A stretch of 64,000 bases of DNA from Cornus controversa. Lineage: Eukaryota > Streptophyta > Magnoliopsida > Cornales > Cornaceae. The DNA is taken from contig CM048845.1 in NCBI GenBank assembly GCA_026545225.1, positions 88,253,033 through 88,317,032 of the forward strand. Reading direction: 5' to 3'. Positions within the stretch are counted from its first letter, which is position 1, and each line of letters begins with the position of its first letter. Below, one piece after another: positions 35,349 to 46,927 of this stretch. Under the pieces are notes generated by a model that worked only from the letters and a program-made list of their open reading frames with translations, did not search any database and was not told the origin of the DNA. Made by a program: the position numbers and the translations under genes.

Positions 35349-36660
35349 TGTCACGCTTCGAATTTTGAAACCCAAAACCCAGGGTGTGACATGTAGGGGC
35401 TTAGAAGCAGGTTCATATTTCAGATTTATGAAGAGTCTAGTCTCTAAGAGACTCAAATTACTTTTCCCTAAATTGCTTATGTTAATTTTTTCTGCATTTT
35501 GAAAGAACCAGAGAACCTGTTTCAAATATTCTGGAATGAAATGATATTTCATTGATATCTCATAAGCATACTTAATCACATAATAAACTGTCTGGCCTCC
35601 ACCGTGGACAGAATCTGGGAGGAACAAATATAGAGCTAAGAATAATGAATATTTAGCAAATTAAATCAGAATATAAAACAATAATTCAAAATAAAGGTGT
35701 GCTTCAAAGAGATACCTGTACAAACATAACCTTCAAAATTTTCATTAATCTTTAAAACCTTTTAGGAAATTCTTCACTCCCGGACCATTTCTCTCGTCTA
35801 AATCTTTATTTCCTTTTAGGAACCCTCAGCTACCGAAGGATGTCCCTCGCGTAAGTCTTCTTTTTCTTTTAGACTTTAATCCTGGGACTGTGATCCTTGT
35901 ACAATAATTAATACCACAATCTGTATAATTTCACAGAACAATTCCCAGTGTCACATCTCAAAATACCTTTCTCGATTTCATTTTCTGTCAATCCAGGATA
36001 TAAACTTATCTTTCATATCAATTATAAATTTAATTCATTGGCAAATCAATATATAAAACATGCAATAATTTCAATAATTTATAAAACACGCATATCAAGC
36101 ATCATCTCAAAAATTCAATTGGGTTAACAACTATATCAATTATAATCTCAATTCATTTATATTTTAATTTAAAAAGTAAATTTAACGTAAAACAATGAAA
36201 GATATAATATTTATACACAAACAAGTAATTAGGACAAAAACTATGTAGGGTTTCTTTATCAATAACAGTAAAATATATAATGGTGAGGCATCACTCGTAA
36301 CATGACAGAGATCCAAGGTGGACTAAGAGAGGTGAAACTTGAGAGAGAGAGAGAGAGAGAGAGAAAGAAGATGGCAGTGCTCATGTAAACCATTGACTCC
36401 TTGATGAAGGGTGAGAAAGTATGGAGAAAGCATGGGTGTGAAAGAGAATGAGAGCTCTTCTCCTTTTCTTTTTTATTTTGATCGTCTAGAGAGCAGAAAA
36501 TTCAATGTGTCTAAAAAACTCTCTTTTTTTGGCCGGGGACAATGTCTTTTTATAGGCCAAGAGTGAGATGGTGATGTCATCTCATAATATCACATAAAAT
36601 GTGGGTTTATTAACACAATAATTAAAAGAGATAAATTTATCCAATAATACTAAGCAGTGT
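35349..36660. other. Possible long-LTR retrotransposon remnant; no gene
   Basis: The segment begins TGTCACGCTTCGAATTTTG and soon contains cagggtgtgacatg, sequences like the ends of long gypsy-type LTRs. A (GA)n run lies at 36339-36364. No reading frame with a recognisable protein is present and no right boundary or target repeat was found. The call is tentative. Confidence 0.3.
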
Positions 36661-36808
36661 TAATTAAAATGAAGACAAGTTGTACTGGAGTCAAAATGAT
36701 GTTTCTCTCTCTACAAGCGTCGACTCGACGGACCCTGGACTTCAGCCACCAAAATAAGTATCTCCTTACATCCAACGTATTCCTAAGTCCTTCTCCCAAC
36801 TCAGGTCT

Positions 36809-39590
36809 TCAAGTCTTCAGTTTGATGACATCGTATGTGCCGGGTAATTTATATGTTGACAATTTGACCAAGCTAAGTGGGCCGTTGTTAATGATGTGGC
36901 GTTGTCATGTAACTTGCATGTTGATTATTTGACCAAGATAAGTGGGTCATTGTTGATGATGTGGCGTTACCATGTCAACTGAGATATATGACTACCTATA
37001 TTAGTTCCCCTGCGCGAGTGAGCTTTGTAGAAATCATAGAAGGTTACTCGTGCATAAATGATTTTTTTCGTTGTGATTTTTATAAGGAAAAGAGAAGTTT
37101 TCTAAGATTCTTCGAAGTAGTGTTGCAGGATGTTGACTCGAGGGTGGTTCCAGGCGAGGTTTTGAATGACCTAAGAAGATGTCTTAGAGTTTGAGAGATT
37201 TTTGGAATAGTGTCCCATGATGTTGACTCGAGGGTGGTTCCCTGCAATGTTTTGAGTGACCTAAAAGAATGTCTTAGGATTTGGGCAATGAGGTATATTT
37301 GAAAGAGGCATCTCGTGGGGGCTCCCAAAGAAAATCTTGTGACAAGATATCATGCAGGACTCGCAAGACTCGAGCTCGTCAAGGAGGTGAGACATCTCGT
37401 GAAAGTTTTCTATAGGGAGCTTATGCAATGAGACATCCCTAGGTGAGATCTCCTTAGGCGGAACATCTCTAAAAAAGCATATCGTGAAATTTTTGTGAAC
37501 ATGCTAAGAAATGAGGTATCTCAGAAAGGAGGCATCTCGTAGAGGATTCTCAAGAAAATCTAGCGACAAGATATCATGCAGGACTCGAGGGTAAGAGCTC
37601 GTCGAGGAGGTAAAGCATCTCGTGAAAGTTTTTCGTAGGAAGCCTACTTGATGAGGCATATCTATGTAGTACCTCCCTAAGCGAGGCATCTCTAAGAGAA
37701 GCACATCGTGAAACTTTATGCAAAAGTGTTGATAAATGAGGTATCTCAGAAAAAAGGACATCTTGTGGAGGCTTCCAAGAAAAACCTAGTGACAAGATAT
37801 CATGGAGGACTTGAGGCTAAGAGCTCGTCGTGGAGGTGAGACATCTTGTGAAAGTTGTTTCGTAGGAAGCCTGCACGATGAGGTGTCCTTAGGTGGGATC
37901 TCCCTGACCGAGACATATCTAAGAGAGGGTGTGGGGGTTCCCAAAACATCATGTAGGTAAATGTAGAGTATAGAGAAAGTTTGGGATTCTAGAGTATTGG
38001 AGATATTGTAGATATGTGTAAAATATAAAAAATATTCCAAAAGTGTTTAATATTTTGTAGATTTGTAGATATTTACTAGGAATGTTCTATAACCTCGATA
38101 GGTTGCCTATAAATAAGTGATGGAATTTGTAACAGACAAACTCTAGGGTTGGAGAGTGTTGCACGAATCGTAAAAATTGAGATTTTGAATTTGACCAAAT
38201 GAATCGAGTTGTGTGGAAATGTCGATGGGCAAAATTGATGAAGTTTGAATTTTACTGAAGACCCCGTGAATCGAGGTACGTGGAAGCCCCTCAAGGGTAA
38301 AAATTCAGAAGTTGAGAATTTTAAAATTAAATATCATTAAAGACCCAATAAATAGTGTAAAATCGAGGTGAGTGTAAACCTCGAGGGCGAGCTCTGTGTA
38401 CGAGGGCTAAAAATTCATAATATTGAATTTTATTGCAATGAATCGAGATGAGTGTAAACCTCGAGCTCTAAAAATTCAGAAGTTTGAATTTTATTGAAGA
38501 CCCAATGAATCGAGGTACGTGAAAGCATTTGTGATCACCAAGTTTGAATTTTCTTGAAGACAGAACGCATCGTGTGTGGAAGCGTCGAGGGAGAAAAATT
38601 GACGAAATTAGAAGACCCAATGAATCGAGTTATATGAGAGTCTCAAGGGATAAAAATTCAGAAGTTGAGAATTCTAAAATTGAATTTTATTGAAGACTCA
38701 ATAAATTGAGCTGAGTGTACGAGGGCTAAAAATTCAGAAGTTTGAATTTTATTACAATGAATCGAAATGAGTGTAAATCTCGAGGTCTAAAAATTCAAAA
38801 GTTAGAATTTTATTGAAAACCCAATGAATCAAGGTGCGTGAAAATGTCGAGGGTTAAAAAATTCACAAGTTTGAATTTTCTTGAAGACATATTAATGCAT
38901 CGAGGGAGAAAACCCGATACGGTAGGTGATTCAGAGCCTTTTAGTAGAAGCTTGGCAACGAGTTTATCGGGAAACAGCCAATACCATCCGACTTCAATAT
39001 AGGTAAAGCGTCATATTTTGGGGTTTTCTCCTTCGTCTGGTCGAGATTTCGCGTCAATCAAGTCTCTTTCATTTTGAAATTGGGCAATGACCCAATGAAT
39101 TGAGGTACGTGGAAGCCTAAAAATTCAGAAGTTGAGAATTCTAAAATTGAATTTTATTAAAACACCCAATAAATCGAGATGAGTGAAAACCTCGAGGGCT
39201 AAAAATTCAAAATTTTGAATTTTATTGCAGTGAATCGAGATGAGTGTAAACCTCGAGGTCTAAAAATTCAAAAGTTTGAATTTTCTTCAAGACCCAATAA
39301 ATCGAGGTGCATGAAACCGTCGAGGGTCCAAAAAATTCACTAATTTTGAATTTTCTTGAAGACGCAACGAATTGAGGTGCGTGAAATTAGACTTCAATAT
39401 GTGTAAAGCCTCAAGTCTTCAGTTTGATTACGTCGTATGTGCCGCGTAATTTGTACGTTGACAATTTGACTAAGCTAAGTGGGCCATTGTTGATGATGTA
39501 ACGTTGTCATGTAACTTGCATATTAACTATTTGACCAAGATTAGTGGGTCATTGTTGATAATGTGGTGTTACCATGTCAACTACTTACAA
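36809..39590. repeat. Complex repeat block with duplicated ends and three kinds of internal tandem repeat
   Basis: Ends: 36809-36985 and 39408-39588 are direct copies (ttcagtttgat, gacaatttgac, aagctaagtgggcc, gttaccatgtcaact in both). Inside there are two ~90-bp copies with gatgttgactcgagggtggt (37114-37290). Three ~225-bp copies start ggcatctcgtgg-like at 37307, 37531 and 37756. About 15 degenerate copies of a ~65-bp unit with aatcgaggt, cctcgagg, ctaaaaattcagaag and tttgaattttatt run through 38150-39390. No protein was recognised. The direct end repeats suggest a non-autonomous LTR-like unit or a segmental duplication. Confidence 0.75.
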
Positions 39591-39599
39591 GCTATATAA

Positions 39600-40535
39600 T
39601 TAGAATAGAAAATTTTCCTACATGTCACTGAAAAAATTTCATTTTTCTCCTCTTCCTTTCTCTCATTTTCTTTTTCTTCTCGGCCGTTTAAACTTTTGTT
39701 CTTTCATTTTCTCCTTTTTAACTCGCATACAACATATATTAGGGGCGGTTTGTAAGCTTCTGTGACAAGCAATTGCATTACATGTAATTATGTTATATGT
39801 ATGATGCCATTTGATTACATCATAGCTTTAATTAATATATATAATGTAATTTATTTAAATGAAACTTTTGGACCTTGGACGACTCCATGGTCTTTGTTTC
39901 GTATACTTACAATATATATACACATATATACATATATATGCACACACGTTTCTTGATTTTTTTTTCTTTAATGTTACTTATATATAGATAAACACATGTC
40001 ACACGTTTCTTGATTTTTTTAAAACAAAAACCTTCGAATGATTCATCCTTGTACCTTATTCCCTAACGTGCGCAATTTAGAATTGAAGTGTAAAACATGG
40101 TGCGGGACTGTGATGGCGTGCAATTTTCGATAACATTCTTATACAGTGAGCACGAAATCGTGATAGAAAACGTCAATATTTATCCATCTCTTGGATTCAA
40201 GATATTTCACTTGGGTGTAAGTGAAAACGTCGAAGTCTCCTAACCAGATCTCCATTTACCTCCTCGATCAAAAGGGCTTCAAATTTGCACAGGAAGTTAC
40301 TTGAATTTCAATCATGGGCAAGACAAACTTTGTTGCAATTGCTATGCCGCAATGATAACTTTAAAAATAAATAATAAATAAATAAAAGACATTGACGCAA
40401 TGAAGCACTAATAAGAGTTTTGGATTTTGATATTTCAAAAATATTACGAAAGAGTGTTATTGCTAAATAACCATGTCGGTCCTGGCCCAAGTAGTTGCCT
40501 AGCACCCTAATTTCGAAGGATCCTCAATTTTTAAT
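39600..40535. other. Intergenic spacer
   Basis: AT-rich spacer with a TA/CA microsatellite near 39911-39945 and a short repeated cacacgtttcttgatttttt (39944, 39999). No gene is seen. Confidence 0.4.
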
Positions 40536-41913
40536 CAAATCCAATAATACTACTGGGCATATATTTTTTTGTTAACTATGGTCATTTTACCAAACACAAT
40601 ACTACTAGGTTTCATTTAAATTTTTTTTATTAACTATGATTGATTTAACCAAATTCAATACTATTGGGTTTCATTTTTTTTTTAAAAGGGCACAATACAC
40701 TCACACTCCCTGAGATTGCTTTAACTATACATATATTTATAATTTGGCAAAACCTATACTCATTCCTCCTAAGCTTTGACGCATGATTACACTCAATCCC
40801 AACACTATATGTATTATCTGTTTTTCCCCTCCATTGACTGAAATGACATTCTTGATCTCATTTTCCTTTTTCAACTAGGCAAAACTACTATTACTTCCAT
40901 TTTAACCTTAAGTCACACACACACACACACAAATATATATATTGTTACAACTCTAAAAATATATTACAAATTTTATTAAATATATTTTTAATATATGTTA
41001 AATTATATATTTTACTAAAAAAATTAATTAAATAAATAAATTTACTAAAATTACGTATATTACAAATTGAAAAGGAAAATTTTTAATTTAATATATGTTA
41101 TATTACATATATTACAATTTTTACTAAAATTTATAAAATTTTAATATATTGTAATTCTTAGTTTTTTTAGTAAAATACGTAATATAACATATATTAAAAA
41201 TATATTTAATAAAATTTGTAATATATTTTTAAATCACCAAGGTTGTTATGATGTTTCTGATTGATAAATATTGGTAGAATCTTTGTAACTACAACATCTA
41301 GAAGTCACTTGACACCAGTTTTTGTATCATCAAAAGTTTTTAATTCGCTATTAAGGTCATAACTGGTTTAACTTGGAGCCTGATATTTGATTGTGATTTA
41401 TACACCAAAATGACACTGTTTCGATGTACAATCACCACAAGAGGGAATAGGAAATTTTGGTTTCTTTTACTCACAATGATGGTGTGTGATGTAAAATTAA
41501 AATAGTTTAATTAAAAGGAAAAGAGATTAAAGCAATCAAAGGTAACTTTAAAAATATATTACAAATTTTATTAAATATATTTTGGGTAAATATCATTAAC
41601 ACCCCCTGAGATTTAAGGTATTATCAGGCGATTGTAACTTTGTGCAATTTTGTCACCAACACCCCCAATCAAAAATTCTAATTTTTTAATAAGTGAAATG
41701 TTCTAATTGCCCCTGATTATTTAAATAGATTTTAATATAAAAATATTAGAATTAAAAAATGACAAAATTGCTCTCAATTTTATATGCCCACCATTTCTCT
41801 CTCTACTTTCTTCAACCTAAATCAGAAACCCTAACCACCGCCACTAACCACAACCATAACCACCACCACCACCACCAGTATACACACACACACACATACA
41901 TCACAAAGAACAA

Positions 41914-42159
41914 ATGACCAATCTCGCAACCATCGTCAACCCCGTCGCAAACCACCTCTTCACTGCCATGGACATAGGAACCAACACCTTCAAACTTCTT
42001 ATCGTCCGCACCAACCCCACCACAGGAAAATTCCTGGCCATCGACTGCCTTAAGGAGCTAGTCGTTCTCGGTCGCGACATCCCCGCCTCTTCCACCATCT
42101 CTGCCGCCATCATTTTCAATCTAACCATCAATATCGGCACCATTATCACCAAAACCTAA
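41914..42159 (+). pseudogene. Captured Ppx/GppA phosphatase N-terminal fragment
   Basis: An 81-residue open frame contains AMDIGTNTFKLLIVRTNP followed by TTGKFLAIDCLKELVVLGRD. The (A/I)(I/M)D(I/M)GTN(T/S)FKLL phosphate-binding start is characteristic of the Ppx/GppA exopolyphosphatase/guanosine-pentaphosphatase family, ASKHA fold. Only the first ~50 residues of the domain are present, and the rest of the catalytic fold is missing. The frame begins with a Met suitably placed for translation, but activity is not expected. Lies inside the Pack-MULE. Confidence 0.8.
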
Positions 42160-42252
42160 ACCCCAACTCGTTATACAAGTAGCGACTGATCCGACGAGTT
42201 CTCATCAGCGTCATCGCAGAGCTGGTGACTCCTGGTCGCTTGTGCTTTCGAG

Positions 42253-42474
42253 AACTCTGACGAGTTGATTCGACACCTCGTCTCCGGTCTAGAGTCGAGT
42301 TCAATCGATGATCAAAAGAAAGCAACAATGGAGATCAGACTCCCTACGAAGAACAAGTCAGATAATCGAATCAAGATCGCACGCGCCGGTGCGATCAAGC
42401 TGTTGATTTCGCTGATCTCGTGATCCGATCTTCAGCTTCAAGAGAACGGAGTCACAACAATTCTAATCTCCGAC
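42253..42474 (+). pseudogene. Captured U-box/ARM-repeat E3 ligase fragment
   Basis: One frame reads NSDELIRHLVSGLESSS, then IDDQKKATMEIRL, then NRIKIARAGAIKLLISLIS, a stop, and SDLQLQENGVTTIL. This is the first ARM repeats of plant U-box proteins of the PUB4 type (DDQKKATMEIRLLAKN...NR.KIA.AGAI..LISL). The U-box itself is absent. It follows the Ppx fragment in the same orientation, with about 90 bases between. It is a second, unrelated gene piece inside the same element. Confidence 0.8.
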
Positions 42475-43453
42475 ACATCCACTTACTCCGATTAGTACTT
42501 CGTCGACGTTAGCCTCGGTTAGGTTGCGATTAGAGTGGTGGTGGTGGTTATAGTTGGTGGCAGTTGGCTTGGGTTAGGTTGCGATTGGAGTTGGACAGTG
42601 GTGGTGGTGGTTTTTTCACCTATGGTGGTGGTGGTTGGTGGCAGTGGTGGTGGTGGTGGTGGTTGTGGTTATGGTTGGTGGGTGCTCGGTGGTTTCCTCT
42701 CCCTCTCTCTATATATGTATAAATATGTGTGTGTGTGTGTGTGTGTATAATGTAATAACAATAAATGGGTATGTAATAATAGGGCATAATTGGAGGCATT
42801 TTGGTCTATTAGGCATGGTTAAATAGATAATTTTAATATTAAAAAAGGTTAGGTCAAAAGGTAGCATGGTCTTTTCACCATCAAAAAGTGGTCTGACACG
42901 ACATACTTTTGGCAGAAGGAGATGTATGTGATATATGGTACAAACCTCAGGGGATGTTAGTGACGAAAACTCACGAAATTGTAGTCGCGTGATAATACAT
43001 CAAATCTCAGGGGGTGTCAATAAAGTTTACTCATATATTTTAATATATATTACGTATTTTACATAAAAAATAAGAATTACAATATATTAAAATTTTATTT
43101 ATTTTAGTAAAAATTGTAATATACATAATATAACATATATTAAATTTTATTTAAATTTAAAATTATTTTTTTAGTAAGATACGTAATATAACATATATTA
43201 AAAATATATTTAATAAAATTTGTAAAATATTTTTAGTGCTGCAACAATATATATGTGTGTGTGTGTGTGTGTGTGTTGGGGGGGGGGGGTTAGAAGAGAA
43301 GTAAGGGTTAGCTTTGTCTAATTGAAAAAAAAAAAGGTTAAGAATGCATTTTCAGTTAATGAATGGGTAAAATAGATAATACATATAGTGTTGGGGTTAA
43401 GTGTAATCATGCGTCAAACCTCAGGGGGTGTGAGTATAGGTTTTGTCAAATTT

Positions 43454-43488
<35 letters not shown>

Positions 43489-43612
43489 AGTTAGAGCAAA
43501 CCTCAAGAGGTGTAAGTGTATTTTGCAAAAAAAAAAAAAATTATTAACTATAGTATATTTAATCAAAACCAATACTACTGGGTCTCATCTTTTTTTAAAA
43601 AAAAATTACTAA

Positions 43613-44401
43613 CTAAAGGTCTAATTCGTCTCTTTCCTCATTTAGGGTTTGACAGATTGTTATTTGAGTTTTAACTTTTTTTTCTTCTTTTTTTTTCACG
43701 GCTCGTTTTTTCTCATTTTCTTTTTCTTTCTTCATGGCCAAACGGTAGCAAGTAACGACTATAATATTTATTGAAAAATATATATTGAAGAAACTTGATT
43801 GAAACACTTTAATTGATAATTTTATAGCTTAAAATGCAAGACGGTCACATTTAGTTTGATATGAAGTTGAATTTTAATTTTTGTGATTAAGATGTGTTGA
43901 ATATTTCTTTTTAATTTTTTTATATGAATTGGATCGTGTTATTTATAAAGTACTAAGACCAGATTTTTTTTTTTTTGTTTTTAACATAAATATATTTTAT
44001 GTGTTTATCGTCTCATTTTAATAAAAATGTTGTGCTATTATAAAATTTATTCACGTATCAAACTTTATGTATAAGGGGTTTAGTATTTGAAAGTTCGACT
44101 AGGACTCTCCAAAATTTTGTGAATATCAGCCGATGATGTAAATAACCAAGAGTTATTCTTTGAACTGAAAATCTGTACAAGTATGAGTTTTTTACGAATG
44201 TAAAATACAAAATATAGATTTAGAAAAAAGATGTTACTGTGTGGTTGAAGAACATAAATGAGATTCCAAGAACTATCTTGCGAAGAATTATTAGAGGGTA
44301 GAGTAGTCATTTTGTTTTATGAAGCCCAATATCACTGCCTAAAACATATGGTCTATGGTTTTCTTTATTTTTATTTTCTTTTTTGCTAGTGTGACCAACG
44401 T

Positions 44402-44404
<3 letters not shown>
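43613..44404. other. Intergenic spacer with a dispersed repeat
   Basis: The part at about 43925-44085 is the reverse complement of a block at about 56590-56760 (gtttatcgtctcattttaat against attaaaatgagacgataag-like). Family unknown. No gene is seen. It presumably includes the thioesterase promoter on its right side. Confidence 0.5.

Positions 44405-44439
<35 letters not shown>
44405..44439. repeat. (GA)n tract in the thioesterase 5' leader
   Basis: An uninterrupted run of about 17 GA units ends right at the start codon (agagagaATG). GA/CT leaders are common in plant genes. Confidence 0.95.
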
Positions 44440-44442
<3 letters not shown>

Positions 44443-46591
44443 GAAGATGATCATCCGCAGAAAGTCGTAGAATGGATGGTAAGGCTGTCAAAGGGGTTTG
44501 GTCACGAACTGGAAGGTCGAACGCTTGAGGGCATACAGATCGAGCACGTCGAGAAGGGTTTAATCCGATGTAAATTTGTGGTTCCAAAACACCTCTCAGT
44601 AAGTTCTTCAATAAACCTATCCCATTAATCATATAATTTCACTTCTTAATTAAGACCCAAATAAACTTCATGATGATTTTCATTTCATGTAACACACGTA
44701 CAGGACAATAATGGAAATTGGCATGTCGGAGCTATGGCGACCCTAATCGACTCCATTGGAGCTGCTGCTATATTCTCCTCTGCTCCCCACATCAAAGCAT
44801 CCGTAGATCTCGACATATCCTACTATTCCACGGCTAAGATTCAAGTTCACTTTTATCCTTATTGTGTGTCTATATATATTTACATTTAGGGAGGGATATT
44901 TGTACTATCATTTTTTTCTATTTTTCTAGGATTACACTGCACTTGAAATTTTTTTTAAAAGGAAATGACCTAAAAAATAGTCAAATTTCATTAATGCATT
45001 ATTTCTTTTGTCCTATAAACTTTAATTTTTTTTATATCCTTTACTATCAATATTTTATATTTTACAGGAATCTTTAATTTTTTACGGAAAAAAATAACTT
45101 TTTTCTTGTGTCGTTTTTTGGGATACTTTTTATTATTATTATTATTTTTTATGTCAAAAGAGATTATTTATTTAAAAGATATAATTTTTTTTAGGTCACC
45201 TTGAAAGAGAGAATTTATTTAACAGATATTTTTTTTATTATTTTAATTTATTTAACAGATAATATTTTTTAGGTCATATCAAAAGAGAGAATTTATTTGA
45301 AGAGATGACATAATTTATTTAATAGATAATTTTTTTTTGTTGCTTTCAAAAGAGAGCTTTTTTTGGGGGGGGGGCTAGTGTGTGTGTGCGTGTCTCTCTC
45401 TGTATATATATTGGGGTCATTTCAAAAGATATAATTTATTCAATAGAGATAATTTTTTTTTGATCCTATTTTTTTCAGTTTGGTAAAAAAAAGATAATTT
45501 ATTTAACACATAACTTATTTTTGACGAATTTATTCAAAAGAGATAACTTTTTTTCTGGTATATTTTTTTAAATCCAAAAACATTAATTATTAGAGACTTA
45601 ATCTATGAAAGAGAGAATATATGAAAGGGTAGTTGTGTAATTTGAAAAAAAATTATTGAATTGTGAGGTTAGGGTTACAAGTGTTATTTTTCTTTAACGA
45701 GAGTTTGCTGAATTGTGAAGTTAGACGGAGAAAAAAAGAGTGTGAATATCTCTTCCCTTTATTTATTATGATATTTAGTTATTGCAAATTTTTTACTCTC
45801 ACCGTATATTTGGGAAGCAAACATATGAAAGGAAGAGAAAAGTTAAGGCCCTCTTTGTTCAAAAACAGATTTTTCAAGGACTTTAAAACAATTAAGACAG
45901 TTTTTTTTTTCTTTTTTCTTTGTTTCAGTAATTCTACCAAACGAAGTTTTGTATTGTTTTCTGTGTTTCAGTTCTTTAAATATATATGTATATATTCTAA
46001 AATAATTGAACCAAGATGGCCTTAAGTGCTGTCTCTTGAGGGATGATTATGAAGAGAATAAAACGAATTATAAAACATTTGCTTTTCTTTTCTCTTGTTC
46101 TAAACTTTTTAAGAAGGAAAAGGTTACTAATTATTCCATCTTTTTTTCTACCTTTTCTTTTATGAAATTCCCAAACAATAAAAGAGATAATCATCATACT
46201 ATTTTACTCTTCTTTTATCTCCCACGGGAAAATCATGGCCATTAATCATCATATTCTTTTCCTTTTCTTTGACCTCCACGGGAAAATCATTGTCATTTCT
46301 TTCCTCTCTCCAAAACGTGGATTTCCATCACTTGAAAAATGACATTTTTTTAATCAAAGAAATTGGGTGCTTGAGTTATTGGCACATATAGCAAAAAGTT
46401 TATGTAGAACATGTTGTATATTTCAGGAAGAAGTTGAGATAGAGGCAAAGGTAGTAGGAAACAAGTTAAGGCTTTTCGCTGCAGTGGTGGTTATCAACAA
46501 GAAAGGGAGTGGAGGAGGAGAGATGATTGCTTTGGGTAAACTATGGATGACTTCATCTAACATTCAAGGCACTCAACCTAGCAAGCTCTGA
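44440..46591 (+). CDS. Hotdog-fold acyl-CoA thioesterase (ACOT13/PaaI-like)
   Basis: Exons 44440-44598, 44704-44844 and 46427-46591 join in phase 0 to 154 residues. The order is a helical N-terminus (EWMVRLSKGF), the strand region EGIQIEHVEKGLIRCKFVVP, then the hotdog helix WHVGAMATLIDSIGAAAIFS at 59-78, the strand SVDLDISYYSTA, and EEVEIEAKVV near 101. Asp69 in TLID is the position of the catalytic acid in THEM2-type thioesterases. The usual HGG before the helix reads HVG (60-62). The family hydrolyses acyl-CoAs or aryl-CoAs in cytosol or peroxisome. The C-terminus PSKL resembles a peroxisomal targeting signal (SKL), which points to peroxisomal import. The start lies directly after a GA tract and is the only Met upstream of the fold. 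Intron 2 (1582 bases) holds repeated aaagagataatttattta motifs. The gene converges with the peroxiredoxin gene. Confidence 0.85.
45150..45560. repeat. Degenerate AT-rich repeat in thioesterase intron 2
   Basis: Six or more imperfect copies of a ~45-bp unit with aaaagaga, taatttatttaa.agataa and a T run plus ggtcat. No coding capacity. Confidence 0.7.
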
Positions 46592-46927
46592 TTTTTTTAT
46601 CAGAATATGCTCATTTTTCAGTTAAATTTGATTTATAGAAAGAAAATGTGAGGAAAAGGGAGAGCTTTGATTCTTTTTGTAATTTTACTAGGCTTAAACA
46701 TCAATTATCAAATAATTACTTCTTCTTGTCCATTTCAAAAATAATCAAAACAACACTTCCTCAAAGTTCCATTCACCAAAATACTCAATATCACATGAAT
46801 AATATATAAGTAGCAACTAGTCAAAACGACACTCCCAGGCCTTTATTTCATTTAACTAGCAACAACAACAACAAAAACCCAAGTAAGTTTTGCCCAGATA
46901 AAGAAAAGATTTTGAAGCACAATGCAA
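46592..46927. other. Convergent 3' intergenic region
   Basis: 336 bases between the thioesterase and peroxiredoxin stop codons. It must hold both 3' UTRs. AT-rich, nothing else seen. Confidence 0.6.

Larger units (their letters stand above)
41584..43032. mobile_element. Pack-MULE carrying fragments of two host genes
   Basis: Flanked by a perfect 9-bp direct repeat ATATATTTT (41575-41583, 43033-43041). The ends are inverted: GGGTAAATATCATTAACACC on the left, and the reverse complement of the right end starts GAGTAAACTTTATTGACACC. Both continue CCCTGAGATTT and stay similar for about 85 bases, then further blocks pair as far as the ACC/GGT-rich tracts at about 41825-41880 and 42600-42690. The 9-bp duplication and long inverted ends are the signature of Mutator-like elements. 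The central part (about 41914-42480) is distinctly GC-richer and contains pieces of two unrelated plant genes. No transposase is present, so it is non-autonomous. Confidence 0.85.
40689..43526. mobile_element. Outer MULE-like element with long inverted ends
   Basis: Left arm 40689-40830 and right arm 43375-43526 are inverted copies (cgcatgattacactcaa against the complement of ttaagtgtaatcatgcg; aacactatatgtattatctg against its complement). Inner AT-rich arms (40945-41240 and 43040-43245) are also inverted copies. The body is occupied by the Pack-MULE at 41584-43032. Target repeats cannot be read because both flanks are A/T runs. Confidence 0.7.
40540..43612. repeat. ~65-bp tandem repeat array split by the MULE-like element
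   Basis: A unit with ttaactatg, ttaaccaaa..caatactactgggtttcat and a T/A run occurs at about 40560-40615 and 40622-40685. It occurs again after the inserted element at about 43540-43605 (caatactactgggtctcat). The element at 40689-43526 therefore sits inside a pre-existing short tandem array. Confidence 0.65.

Noticed and set aside
42535-42826. Gly/Val/Trp-rich frames
   Set aside because: Translation of GGT repeats that form the inner arm of the Pack-MULE.
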